A stretch of 16,909 bases of DNA from an uncultured Sulfurovum sp. (GTDB lineage Bacteria; Campylobacterota; Campylobacteria; Campylobacterales; Sulfurovaceae): positions 1 to 16,909 of the forward strand of contig CAMZNQ010000107.1 of assembly GCA_947313765.1 (NCBI GenBank). Direction: 5' to 3'. A program made the position numbers and the translations under genes. Numbering within the stretch: the first letter of the stretch is position 1; the number at the start of each line of letters is the position of its first letter. Shown in pieces: positions 7,731-15,555 of this stretch. The notes under the pieces were generated by a model. That model was not told the DNA's origin and did no database searches. It was given only the letters and a program-made list of their open reading frames with translations.

Positions 7731-7796
7731 TAACCGACTATTAAGAAAATGGTTTTATAATTTTAGAAAATATTTGATAGGAATGGTAATATATTT

Positions 7797-8741
7797 ATGA
7801 ATAAAATAGACTCTATAAAAGAAGAGGTAAAAAAAATTATTGTAGGTCAAGAGGAACTCGTTGACTCATTATTGGTTGGGCTTATTGCAAATGGACACAT
7901 CTTAGTTGAGGGTGTTCCTGGATTGGCAAAAACTACAGCAATTAATGCTCTATCAAAAGCTTTAGGAATTGATTTTAAAAGAGTTCAATTTACACCCGAC
8001 CTGCTTCCTAGTGATGTAACAGGAACAGAGATTTATAATCCAAAGTCTGGAGAGTTCTCCATTAAACAAGGTCCAATATTTACAAATTTACTACTTGCAG
8101 ATGAGATTAACAGAGCCCCTGCAAAGGTACAATCAGCTCTTTTAGAGGTTATGCAAGAGAGACAAGTTACTATTGGAGATAGAACTTTTAAGATAGATAA
8201 ACCATTTTTAGTTATGGCAACAGAGAATCCTGTTGAACAAGAGGGTACATACAGACTACCAGAGGCACAACTTGACCGTTTTATGCTAAAAGTCCTTGTA
8301 GGCTACAACACTCTTGAAGAGGAGATGGAGATTGTTAATCGTGTAGCGATTTCAGGATTTGAAGAGGTTAAAGCAGTCTCCTCTGTTGAGGATTTAAATG
8401 AGATTAAAGAGGATTTAAAAAACGTGCATGTAGATGATGCAATTAAAGAGTATATGACTAAAATTGTTTTTGCTACACGTTTTCCAAAAGAGTATGGATG
8501 TGAAGAGATAGCAGAGTACATAGAGTTTGGAGCAAGTCCTAGAGCCTCTATTGATTTATATAAAGCATCTTGTGCCATCGCTCTTATTCGTGGTAATGAT
8601 TTTGTAACACCTTTAGGTATTAGTTATATTGCATCATCTGTACTTCGTCATAGAATCATACTAAATTACAAAGCACAAGCAAAACATATCACTACTGATG
8701 ATATTATAAAAACTATCATAGAGACTATTGAAGTACCATAA
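7797..8741 (+). CDS. MoxR-family AAA+ ATPase
   Basis: Cytoplasmic AAA+ ATPase of the MoxR group, which acts as a chaperone-like remodeller and is usually encoded with DUF58 and von Willebrand A proteins. Walker A is GVPGLAKT (39-46), Walker B LLLADE with D102/E103 and the following INR, sensor 1 ATENP (141-145), the arginine-finger segment LPEAQLDRF (154-162), and a sensor-2-like GASPRAS near 246. The length of 314 aa is normal. The likely ribosome site, TAGGA, sits an unusually long 14 bases before the ATG, so initiation may be weak. The stop is one base from the next gene's ATG, so the pair is co-transcribed and probably translationally coupled. Its target is unknown. Confidence 0.93.
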   Translation: MNKIDSIKEEVKKIIVGQEELVDSLLVGLIANGHILVEGVPGLAKTTAINALSKALGIDFKRVQFTPDLLPSDVTGTEIYNPKSGEFSIKQGPIFTNLLLADEINRAPAKVQSALLEVMQERQVTIGDRTFKIDKPFLVMATENPVEQEGTYRLPEAQLDRFMLKVLVGYNTLEEEMEIVNRVAISGFEEVKAVSSVEDLNEIKEDLKNVHVDDAIKEYMTKIVFATRFPKEYGCEEIAEYIEFGASPRASIDLYKASCAIALIRGNDFVTPLGISYIASSVLRHRIILNYKAQAKHITTDDIIKTIIETIEVP

Positions 8742-8742
8742 T

Positions 8743-9573
8743 ATGAATCAAATAGCACAAGAGATACTTCTTAGAGCAAAAAAAGATCTCTTTTCAGGAA
8801 ATTTAGGAGAGCATCTAACTGCATTTAAGGGTGATGGATTAGATTTTAGAGAGATTAGAGAGTATGACCATGGAGATGATATACGAAAAATAAACTGGAA
8901 AGCTACAGCTAAAGGAGCAGGGGTAAAGACAAATGTTTTTAATGAAGAGAGAGAGCTTAATATCGTTTTAGCTTTTATGGTATCAGGGAGCATAAACTTT
9001 GGTTCAGTCAAACTAAAACAGGAGATAGTAGCTGAAATATTAGCTCTACTCTCATTCTCTGCACTTAAAGGTCACAACCGACTACAAGCACAATTTTTTT
9101 CAGATAAATCTGAACTATTTTTTGAACCAACAAAAAGAGATAGTATCATATATAATATAGTAGATAGTGCCATAGAGATAGATAGTTTAGGTAAAGAGGT
9201 TGATTATAAAAAGTTTTGTAACTTTGTAAATGGAGTTGTTCGTCAAAAATCTCTTATATTTATGGTAGGTGACTTTTATGGAGATATAGACTTGAGTGAT
9301 ATCTCCTATAAAAATGAAGTTTATGCCATTATAGTTAGAGATAGAGTAGAAGAGAACCTAACATTAATGGGTGATTTTGAACTAGTTGACCCAAACTCTT
9401 TAGAGGCAAATGAGATTAATCTAAATAGTAGTACAGTAAAAGAGTATCAAAAATTAATCGAAGAGCATGATATTAAAATTAAAGAACATTTTTTAGAAAA
9501 TCAGATTACTTTTGGCAAAATCTATACAGATGAGGATATATTTTTAAGGTTATCAGAAATAATTAAAAATTAA
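8743..9573 (+). CDS. DUF58 family protein, partner of MoxR
   Basis: DUF58 proteins carry a vWA-like domain and pair with MoxR ATPases; their molecular role is poorly defined. The hallmark block is at about 30-52: GDGLDFREIREY, then GDDIRKINW. The vWA-like segment LAFMVSGSINFGS (76-88) should carry a DxSxS metal site, but here the Asp position is M79, with S81 and S83 kept. The protein is 276 aa with no N-terminal membrane helices, unlike many DUF58 proteins with two, so it is probably cytoplasmic. A TTG at 8728 extends the frame by five codons into moxR, but the ATG at 8743, one base after the moxR stop, is preferred. No vWA or transglutaminase gene follows, so the usual larger cluster is absent. 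Confidence 0.88.
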   Translation: MNQIAQEILLRAKKDLFSGNLGEHLTAFKGDGLDFREIREYDHGDDIRKINWKATAKGAGVKTNVFNEERELNIVLAFMVSGSINFGSVKLKQEIVAEILALLSFSALKGHNRLQAQFFSDKSELFFEPTKRDSIIYNIVDSAIEIDSLGKEVDYKKFCNFVNGVVRQKSLIFMVGDFYGDIDLSDISYKNEVYAIIVRDRVEENLTLMGDFELVDPNSLEANEINLNSSTVKEYQKLIEEHDIKIKEHFLENQITFGKIYTDEDIFLRLSEIIKN

Positions 9574-9673
9574 GGAATAAAAAAAAGTATTTTTTAATAT
9601 ATCTTTACATGTTTTTTGTTATTATATCATCTATTTAAAATTAAATAATTATACTATCAAATGGAGATTTTTT

Positions 9674-10453
9674 ATGAAACTTTTAATATTGACCCTACTA
9701 CTATTTGGCTTTACAGCTTGTACTACAAAAAAAGATTATCTTCTCTTTAATCAAACAGAGGTTTCTAAAAAACATGAGAAAGATAAATCTGTAAACAGTA
9801 AAAATAGATTAAAAGAGGAGACTATAGAACAACTAGATAATGTACATTTTGAATATAAAATTCAACCTTATGATAGAGTATCAATCATGATATATAAACA
9901 TCCTGATATTAGTACATCTACTCAAAATACTATGCAACAAGAGAGAGGTCTTTTAGTAAATTCAAGAGGAAATGTACGTCTACCATTAATTAAGAAGATA
10001 CATCTTGAAGGATTAACACAAACAGAGGCAGAGGATGCATTAGAGAGTGCATTAAGTGTATATATTAAACATCCAGATGTTCAAGTAGAAGTTTTAAATA
10101 AAAAGGCTTATGTCATTGGAGAGGTAAGAAGACCTGGTAAGGTAGAACTTCCAAATGAACAACTTACACTTCTACAAATTTTAGCAACAGTTGGAGATTT
10201 AACAGATAGTGCAGATAGAAGCTCCATATTAATTATTGATGGTAACAATAAAAATAGAACAAGAGTTGTAAACTTAACAGATAAACACTCTCTTCAAACA
10301 GCAAACTTAATGATTAAACCAAATGATATTGTATATGTTATGCCAAATGATATGAAATCATTCAATACTGGAGTAAAAGAGGTTAGCCCGATGTTTAATC
10401 TTATTGGTCAGATATTAAATCCATTTGTTAGTATTAAATTTTTGTCAAATTAA
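9674..10453 (+). CDS. Outer-membrane polysaccharide export lipoprotein (Wza/OPX type)
   Basis: Likely forms the outer-membrane/periplasmic channel for an exported polysaccharide. The N-terminus is a lipoprotein signal ending in FTAC, with the lipidated Cys at residue 16; no Asp at +2 favours outer-membrane sorting. The polysaccharide export domain begins at YKIQPYDRV (61-69) and runs to about 141 (NSRGNVRLPLI, then HPDVQVEV). One SLBB domain follows (about 144-220; VIGEVRRPGKVELP). At 259 aa it has one SLBB domain and is shorter than E. coli Wza; the final segment (MFNLIGQILNPFVSIKFL) could be a short amphipathic membrane helix. GGAG lies 7 bases before the ATG. It precedes the TviC/TviB genes, supporting a surface-glycan role. 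No inner-membrane Wzc-like partner is in view. Confidence 0.88.
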   Translation: MKLLILTLLLFGFTACTTKKDYLLFNQTEVSKKHEKDKSVNSKNRLKEETIEQLDNVHFEYKIQPYDRVSIMIYKHPDISTSTQNTMQQERGLLVNSRGNVRLPLIKKIHLEGLTQTEAEDALESALSVYIKHPDVQVEVLNKKAYVIGEVRRPGKVELPNEQLTLLQILATVGDLTDSADRSSILIIDGNNKNRTRVVNLTDKHSLQTANLMIKPNDIVYVMPNDMKSFNTGVKEVSPMFNLIGQILNPFVSIKFLSN

Positions 10454-10530
10454 AAATCTAAATTTTTTAAATAATCTATAATATTAGTTAAGATATGTTA
10501 ATATTTTGAAAAATTAGAAAAGAAAATATA

Positions 10531-11565
10531 ATGAAATATAATAGAATAAAGAATGATTTAATAAAAAAACCTCAAACATGGCTTGTTACAGGTGTAGCAG
10601 GATTTATTGGCTCAAACCTTGCAGAGAGACTACTAAAACTAAACCAAAAAGTTATCTCTTTAGATAACTTCTCAACAGGACATATTTATAATTTAGAACA
10701 TATAAAAAATTCTGTTACGCCTAAAGAGTGGGAGAATTTTACTTTTGTAGAGGGAGATATTACAGATTTTGAAACATGTCAAAAAATTACTAAAAATGTA
10801 GACATAGTACTACACCAAGCAGCACTTGGCTCTGTTCCTCGTTCCATTGATAATCCTATTCTCACTAACCACTCAAACGTAACAGGCTTTTTAAATATCT
10901 TAACAGCATCTAAAGATAATGGTGTTAAACGTTTTGTTTATGCCTCCTCATCTTCAGTATATGGAGATTCAGAGGAGCTTCCAAAAGTAGAGATGCGTAC
11001 AGGTAATCTTCTCTCTCCTTATGCTGTTACAAAGTATGTAAATGAACTCTATATGGGTGTTTTTCAAAAATGCTACGGAATGGAGGCTATTGGATTACGA
11101 TATTTTAATGTATTTGGAAAGAGACAAGACCCAAATGGAGCTTATGCAGCTGTAATTCCAAAATGGATTGGTCAAATTTTAAATGGAGAAGATGTGTTCA
11201 TTAATGGGGATGGAGAGACAAGCCGTGACTTTACATACATAGAGAATGTAATACAAGCCAATATTTTAGCAGGAACAACAGAAAACCCAAAAGCTTTTGG
11301 AGAGGCATTCAATACAGCAATTGGAGGTAGAGAAACCCTAAATAATCTATATTCTGCTATTGTTAATGGACTCAAAGAGAATCTCCCTAAACTAGAGATA
11401 AAAGAGGCTATATATAGAGATTTTAGAGAAGGAGATATTCGACACTCTAATGCAAATATAGATAAAATTCAAGAGCTATTAGAGTATCAACCTACTCATA
11501 GCTTAGAGCAAGGGTTAAAAGAGTCAATTGCTTGGTATATAAATGATATTAAAAGGGAAAAATAG
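10531..11565 (+). CDS. tviC: UDP-N-acetylglucosamine 4-epimerase (TviC/WbpP type)
   Basis: Extended short-chain dehydrogenase/reductase that epimerises UDP-GlcNAc and UDP-GalNAc, or their uronic acid forms, at C4. The NAD-binding glycine motif GVAGFIG is at 21-27, followed by LDNFSTGH (45-51). The catalytic SSS cluster is at 140-142 and the YxxxK pair is Y164/K168 in SPYAVTKY. HQAALGSVPRS, LRYFNVFG and DGETSRDFTYIENV match the TviC/WbpP subgroup more closely than GalE. The 344-aa length and the roughly 15-residue extension before the glycine motif also match. No clear ribosome site precedes the ATG. It lies three bases before tviB, the usual partner, giving a two-step route from UDP-GlcNAc to UDP-GalNAcA. 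Confidence 0.9.
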   Translation: MKYNRIKNDLIKKPQTWLVTGVAGFIGSNLAERLLKLNQKVISLDNFSTGHIYNLEHIKNSVTPKEWENFTFVEGDITDFETCQKITKNVDIVLHQAALGSVPRSIDNPILTNHSNVTGFLNILTASKDNGVKRFVYASSSSVYGDSEELPKVEMRTGNLLSPYAVTKYVNELYMGVFQKCYGMEAIGLRYFNVFGKRQDPNGAYAAVIPKWIGQILNGEDVFINGDGETSRDFTYIENVIQANILAGTTENPKAFGEAFNTAIGGRETLNNLYSAIVNGLKENLPKLEIKEAIYRDFREGDIRHSNANIDKIQELLEYQPTHSLEQGLKESIAWYINDIKREK

Positions 11566-11568
11566 ATA

Positions 11569-12825
11569 ATGATAAATCACAAGATTGCAGTCATAGGGCT
11601 AGGGTATGTAGGATTACCTTTAGCACATGCATTTTCAGAGAAATATGAGGTAATAGGATTTGACATTGCCCAATGGAGAATTGATGAATTACGTTCAGGT
11701 ATTGATAGAACACTAGAATTAAGTAGAGAGCAAGTTAATCAAGCCATTGCAAATAAAATGCAATTTACAAATATTTTAGAAGATATTAGTGATTGTAATA
11801 TCTATATAGTAACAGTCCCTACACCTATTGATAAACATAAAAAGCCTGATTTAACACCTCTTCTAAAAGCTAGTGAATCCATTGGAAAAGTACTTAAAAA
11901 AGATGATATCGTTATCTATGAATCTACAGTATATCCTGGGGCAACAGAAGAGGATTGTGTTCCTATTTTAGAAAAAATTTCAGGATTAACATTTAATCAG
12001 GATTTCTATTGTGGATACTCGCCAGAGCGTATCAACCCTGGAGATAAGAAGCATACCGTTACTAAAATCTTAAAAGTAACTTCAGGTTCTACACCAAAAA
12101 TAGGTAAAGTAGTAGATGAACTATACTCCTCCATCATTACAGCAGGAACACACCTAGCACCATCCATAAAAGTTGCAGAAGCAGCAAAAGTGATAGAAAA
12201 TTCTCAAAGAGACATCAATATTGCTTTTGTAAATGAACTCTCAATGATATTTAGTCGCTTAGATATTGATACAAATGCTGTTCTTGAAGCAGCTGGAACA
12301 AAATGGAACTTCTTACCCTTTAAACCAGGTTTAGTAGGAGGACACTGTATTGGTGTTGACCCTTACTACTTAACTCATAAAGCACAAGAGGTAGGTTATA
12401 ATCCTGAAATTATACTAGCAGGTAGAAGACTCAATGACAACATGGGAATCTATGTAGCAAATCAAGTCATAAAGCTTATGATTAAAAAAGGTCAAAAGAT
12501 AGAGGGTGCTAAAGTTTTAATTTTAGGCATTACCTTTAAAGAGAATTGCCCAGACATTAGAAACAGTAGGGTAATTGATGTCATACGAGAACTTCAAGAT
12601 TTTGGATGTAGTGTTGAGGTTAGTGATTATTGGGCAGATGCAGATGATGTAAAAAGAGAGTACAATCTAAATCTGGTTGATAGTTCAAAACTAGATATAG
12701 AGAGTTACTCTTCTGTTGTTTTAGCTGTTGCTCATGATAAATATAGAGATATGAGTCTAAATAATCAAAAGCAGGTAGTTTTTGATATTAAATCTATCTT
12801 AAGTGAAAGCGATGGAAGACTTTAA
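11569..12825 (+). CDS. tviB: UDP-N-acetylhexosamine 6-dehydrogenase (TviB/WbpO type)
   Basis: Oxidises C6 of a UDP-N-acetylhexosamine twice with NAD+ to the uronic acid (UDP-GlcNAcA or UDP-GalNAcA). The Rossmann motif is GLGYVG (10-15). The middle domain contains YESTVYPG (117-124) and [10 protein letters not shown] (150-159). The catalytic Cys is C260 in [12 protein letters not shown], with FKPG just before. The third domain has [15 protein letters not shown]. The 418 aa and these segments fit the TviB/WbpO branch better than UDP-glucose dehydrogenase. AAAAGGGA lies about 10 bases before the ATG. Whether TviB or TviC acts first cannot be read from sequence; in the Vi-antigen pathway the dehydrogenase acts first. 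Its stop lies three bases from that of the convergent phoU. Confidence 0.92.
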   Translation: MINHKIAVIGLGYVGLPLAHAFSEKYEVIGFDIAQWRIDELRSGIDRTLELSREQVNQAIANKMQFTNILEDISDCNIYIVTVPTPIDKHKKPDLTPLLKASESIGKVLKKDDIVIYESTVYPGATEEDCVPILEKISGLTFNQDFYCGYSPERINPGDKKHTVTKILKVTSGSTPKIGKVVDELYSSIITAGTHLAPSIKVAEAAKVIENSQRDINIAFVNELSMIFSRLDIDTNAVLEAAGTKWNFLPFKPGLVGGHCIGVDPYYLTHKAQEVGYNPEIILAGRRLNDNMGIYVANQVIKLMIKKGQKIEGAKVLILGITFKENCPDIRNSRVIDVIRELQDFGCSVEVSDYWADADDVKREYNLNLVDSSKLDIESYSSVVLAVAHDKYRDMSLNNQKQVVFDIKSILSESDGRL

Positions 12826-12840
12826 GTATTAAAGTTTTCC
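12814..12840. terminator. Shared 3'-end hairpin of convergent tviB and phoU
   Basis: GGAAGACTTTAA (12814-12825) pairs with TTAAAGTTTTCC (12829-12840) as a 12-bp stem with one G-T pair and a GTA loop. The arms are the last codons and stops of the two convergent genes. No T-run follows on either side, so it may be a 3'-end stabiliser or a weak bidirectional terminator, not a classical one. Confidence 0.45.
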
Positions 12841-13494
12841 ACCCATACGAGCAAAGATAACTCTATGAGCAATAGAGTCTAATCTATCAATAATCTTAAG
12901 ATTTTTTCTAAAATATTTTAGAAGATTAAAATACTCCTCTGCACTAGCTCCTGTATCGTTCATTTTTTGAACCATATCTTTCTCTAACAGAGAGTATATA
13001 TCTTCTGTTTTAGAGTATTCAACAGATATCTTAGATGCTAGTTTTTTAATCTTATCATCATCTTCAAATGTATTAAGCATCTCAATAGCATAATCAAATG
13101 AGTCAAGAGTACATTTATTTATACGCAAAGAGTCATCTATTAGAAGATTGATATCACTATGATTTTCAACTAATATTCCTTGCATATTTTTAAGATAGGA
13201 GTTTATGTTATTTCTAATTCTATTTAGAGCAGAGGTTATCTTTAGATACGATACCATCTCTCTTAAATCTCTAGCACTAGGGGTAAACTTTGCAAAAATA
13301 ACAACAATGTCATTATCTATCTGCTCTGTTACAGAAGCCATCTCTTTTAGTCCTAAACGAGCATCTTCAAGAGCTTTTACATCTTTTGACTTCATGGCAT
13401 CAAGAGCAAACCTATTTGTCTCTGCTAAATTTTTTACTAAACCTATAACTTTATCTCTTACTTTATGTCTTGCATCATGATATTGTGGTAACAC
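12829..13494 (-). CDS. phoU: PhoU-family phosphate signalling regulator
   Basis: Cytoplasmic helical-bundle protein that links the Pst transporter to the PhoR/PhoB-type two-component system and restrains phosphate signalling. It is nearly all predicted helix, 221 aa, close to the family length. Two PhoU-like repeats are visible: LREMVSYLKITSALNRIRNNI (in two parts, near 77-97) and, at the C-terminus, YFRKNLKIIDRLDSIAHRV, each resembling the repeat with a conserved Arg and acidic/metal positions. The start is GTG with AAGGA five bases upstream; a nearby ATG is in another frame and quickly stops. Linkage to pstB, 66 bases upstream, strongly supports the call. The sequence is divergent from E. 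coli PhoU, so the name rests partly on context. Confidence 0.82.
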   Translation of the reverse strand: MLPQYHDARHKVRDKVIGLVKNLAETNRFALDAMKSKDVKALEDARLGLKEMASVTEQIDNDIVVIFAKFTPSARDLREMVSYLKITSALNRIRNNINSYLKNMQGILVENHSDINLLIDDSLRINKCTLDSFDYAIEMLNTFEDDDKIKKLASKISVEYSKTEDIYSLLEKDMVQKMNDTGASAEEYFNLLKYFRKNLKIIDRLDSIAHRVIFARMGGKL

Positions 13495-13499
13495 ATTAA

Positions 13500-13504
13500 T
13501 CCTT
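13500..13504 (-). promoter_or_regulatory. Ribosome binding site supporting the GTG start of phoU
   Basis: AAGGA on the minus strand, five bases before the GTG at 13492-13494. An ATG at 13494-13496 lies out of frame and reaches a stop after about a dozen codons, so the GTG is the real start. Confidence 0.65.
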
Positions 13505-13560
13505 CTTATTTGAATTGAGCAAAGCTCATTTAAAAATTTTAATATTTGGTAAACATTCTA

Positions 13561-14343
13561 TTATCCAAATCTACCTGTAATATAATCTTCTGTCAATTTA
13601 ACATTTGGATTCATAAATATGGTATCGGTCTTATCATACTCAATCAAATCTCCCAAATACATAAATGCAGTATAATCACTAAGTCGTGAAGCTTGTTGCA
13701 TGTTATGTGTCACAATAACAACAGATACATCTTTTTTTAGCTCTGCAATAAGCTCTTCAATCGCCCCTGTACTAATTGGGTCAAGAGCAGATGTAGGTTC
13801 ATCAAATAGCATCACTTCAGGTTTAAGTGCAACAGCTCTAGCAATACATAAACGTTGCTGTTGTCCACCACTCATGCCAAGAGCAGATGTGTTTAACCTA
13901 TCTTTTGTTTCACTCCAGATTGCTGAATCTTTTAAAGCCTTCTCTACTCTATCATCAAGTTCTGATTTGTTTTTAAGACCTGCAAGTCTCATTCCATAGG
14001 CAACATTATCATATATGCTCATTGGAAATGGTGTAGGTTTTTGGAAAATCATTCCAACTCTTTGACGTAATTTAATTAGGTCATTCTCTTTTTTCAACTT
14101 TAAGATATTCTCTTTTCCATCACTACCATATAGGTTTATCTCACCCTCATATTTATTTCCAGGATATAGGTCATGAATTCGGTTCATGGCTCTAAGTAGT
14201 GTAGATTTTCCACACCCAGAAGGACCAATCATTGCAGTAATTTTGTTTTTTTCAATAGGAAGATTTATACTCTTAAGTGAAGGAGTATCAACTCCTGCAT
14301 AGGTAAAACTAAAATCTTTCGTTTCCATTATTATATTGCTCAT
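13561..14343 (-). CDS. pstB: Phosphate ABC transporter ATP-binding protein PstB
   Basis: ATPase of the high-affinity PstSCAB phosphate importer, at the inner face of the cytoplasmic membrane. Walker A is GPSGCGKST (40-48), the Q-loop [11 protein letters not shown] starts at F100 with Q101, and the ABC signature is MSGGQQQR (158-165), with Met where PstB usually has Leu. Walker B is VMLFDE (177-182), the D-loop SALD (185-188), the switch His H213. [15 protein letters not shown] and LCIARA are typical of PstB. Length (260 aa) is normal. AAGGG lies before the ATG. It heads a pstB-phoU pair; the permease and binding-protein genes (pstS, pstC, pstA) are not upstream, where tal is found instead. 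A Pho-box-like promoter precedes it. Confidence 0.96.
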   Translation of the reverse strand: MSNIIMETKDFSFTYAGVDTPSLKSINLPIEKNKITAMIGPSGCGKSTLLRAMNRIHDLYPGNKYEGEINLYGSDGKENILKLKKENDLIKLRQRVGMIFQKPTPFPMSIYDNVAYGMRLAGLKNKSELDDRVEKALKDSAIWSETKDRLNTSALGMSGGQQQRLCIARAVALKPEVMLFDEPTSALDPISTGAIEELIAELKKDVSVVIVTHNMQQASRLSDYTAFMYLGDLIEYDKTDTIFMNPNVKLTEDYITGRFG

Positions 14344-14370
14344 TTTTACCCTTGTAAATATAGTGTTTTG

Positions 14371-14404
14371 ATTATAATCACTATTAGTAACAAATTGGTA
14401 ACAA
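14371..14404 (-). promoter_or_regulatory. Pho-box-like promoter of pstB-phoU
   Basis: On the minus strand, two identical 7-base repeats TTGTTAC (14398-14404 and 14387-14393) are separated by 4 AT-rich bases. Ten bases further lies a consensus -10, TATAAT (14371-14376), about 28 bases before the pstB ATG. The 7-4-7 direct repeat with a 10-base gap to the -10 is the geometry of an E. coli Pho box, where PhoB replaces -35 recognition; no -35 is needed or seen. The repeat sequence differs from the E. coli CTGTCAT consensus, so the match is architectural. Confidence 0.65.
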
Positions 14405-14504
14405 TCTTTTCTCTTCTCTATAGGTCAGAGTTTAGCTTGTTTCCATCAATCCGTTACTAACCTTAGCAATTCAAATAAACTCATTAAATTTAATGCAGAA
14501 GAGA

Positions 14505-14537
14505 TGGAAGGGATTTAAGCCTTCCAAAATTTTTTTT
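14505..14537 (+). terminator. Terminator-like hairpin in plus orientation, downstream of no known gene
   Basis: TGGAAGG (14505-14511) pairs with CCTTCCA (14520-14526) around an 8-base loop, followed by AAA and eight T (14530-14537) on the plus strand. No plus-strand gene precedes it, and the minus-strand side lacks a T-run, so it does not fit as the tal terminator. The 196-base gap 14344-14539 also holds the pstB promoter and a perfect 14-bp palindrome at 14482-14495. Confidence 0.4.
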
Positions 14538-14539
14538 GA

Positions 14540-15541
14540 CTATTTAATAGTATCAAGCATAGCTTGGAAAGACTTCTCAAAGGCTACTAAACCATCATCC
14601 AATAACTTTTTATATATATCATTCATATTAAACCCATTATCCTCTAGGTTCATAAAGTAACCATTTAAAAATTTATCTTCAATAGGTAGTGCCTCTTTTG
14701 TATCTGAAGGACTATTTTTTAGATAGGCTTCAATAGTTGATAATGGTGCTGTATTTACAGAGTGAGATGCCATTAAACCTTTGATATAGTAATCTGCAAG
14801 AAGTTCATCTCCTTTTACTCCCGTACTTGCAAACAATGCACGAATATTTGGAATTCCATTATTCTCAATCATATTATAGATTTTAGAAGCATTATAGATT
14901 CCAGTTTTAGAAGGCTCTATACCACAAGCTTCCAATTCACTATCTAAAGCTCTATCAAAACGACTTACAAATACAGAGATAACAGCTTCAAGACGACACG
15001 CTCCATACTTCTCACCTTGCTGTATGCCTTTGGTCATAGCTTTAAAACATTGAGTCGCTTGTTTTGGAGAGAAAACCAATGTAGCATTTACTGAAATTCC
15101 ATTCTCCATCAATGATGTCATGGCTTCATATCCTGCCTGTGTTGCAGGTACTTTTACCATCACATTTGGTTCTCCAATAGCTTTAAAGAGTCGTTTTCCC
15201 TCTTCTATTGTACCTTTTGTATCGTTACATAAAAATGGGTCAACCTCAATTGAGATAAAACCGTCATCTCCTTTATCATATAGAGGTCTTAACATCTGTG
15301 CTGCCGTACGAATATCTTCTATGGCTAGTGCTTCATACTTCTCTTTTGCTGTTTTACCCTCTAATGTTGCCAACTGCTCCTTGTAGGCAGGAGAAGAGGT
15401 AATTGCAGATGCAAAAATAGCAGGATTTGATGTTGCACCATTTACAACTCCTTGCTCTATCAATTTACCAAACTCATTTTTTAGATAATCTCTCTCAATA
15501 AAATCCAACCATAATGAAAAATTAATATCTCTATTTACCAT
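14540..15541 (-). CDS. tal: Transaldolase
   Basis: Transfers a dihydroxyacetone unit between sugar phosphates in the non-oxidative pentose phosphate pathway, in the cytoplasm. NGATSNPAIF (34-43) is the N-terminal transaldolase signature; the Schiff-base lysine is K130 in VMVKVPAT (127-134); SVNATLVFS (150-158) follows in the barrel. GFISIEVDP (94-102) is also typical. The 333 aa match the bacterial type with C-terminal extension. It starts 14 bases after the aat stop, with GGGAG about ten bases before the ATG, so it is probably third in clpA-aat-tal. The operon link to proteolysis has no obvious functional meaning. With pgi and the phosphohexomutase in the same window, it fits central carbon interconversion. 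Confidence 0.94.
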   Translation of the reverse strand: MVNRDINFSLWLDFIERDYLKNEFGKLIEQGVVNGATSNPAIFASAITSSPAYKEQLATLEGKTAKEKYEALAIEDIRTAAQMLRPLYDKGDDGFISIEVDPFLCNDTKGTIEEGKRLFKAIGEPNVMVKVPATQAGYEAMTSLMENGISVNATLVFSPKQATQCFKAMTKGIQQGEKYGACRLEAVISVFVSRFDRALDSELEACGIEPSKTGIYNASKIYNMIENNGIPNIRALFASTGVKGDELLADYYIKGLMASHSVNTAPLSTIEAYLKNSPSDTKEALPIEDKFLNGYFMNLEDNGFNMNDIYKKLLDDGLVAFEKSFQAMLDTIK

Positions 15542-15555
15542 AATTCTATACTCCC

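Noticed and set aside
7783..7800. Five-codon mini-frame whose stop overlaps the moxR ATG (ATGA)
   Set aside because: The AGGA site is only one base or less from its ATG, too close to initiate; probably chance, though coupling cannot be excluded.
8728..8742. TTG start extending the DUF58 protein by five residues into moxR
   Set aside because: The ATG at 8743 directly after the moxR stop is the simpler start, and no ribosome site favours the TTG.
9574..9673. A/T tract AAAAAAAAGTATTTTTT as terminator of moxR-DUF58
   Set aside because: No GC pairs in the stem; in AT-rich DNA such tracts arise by chance. The region shows weak -10-like TATACT but no convincing promoter.
10477..10482. TATAAT upstream of tviC as a separate promoter
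   Set aside because: No matching -35 within 15-19 bases (nearest TTGTCA is 29 bases away); an internal start is possible but unsupported.
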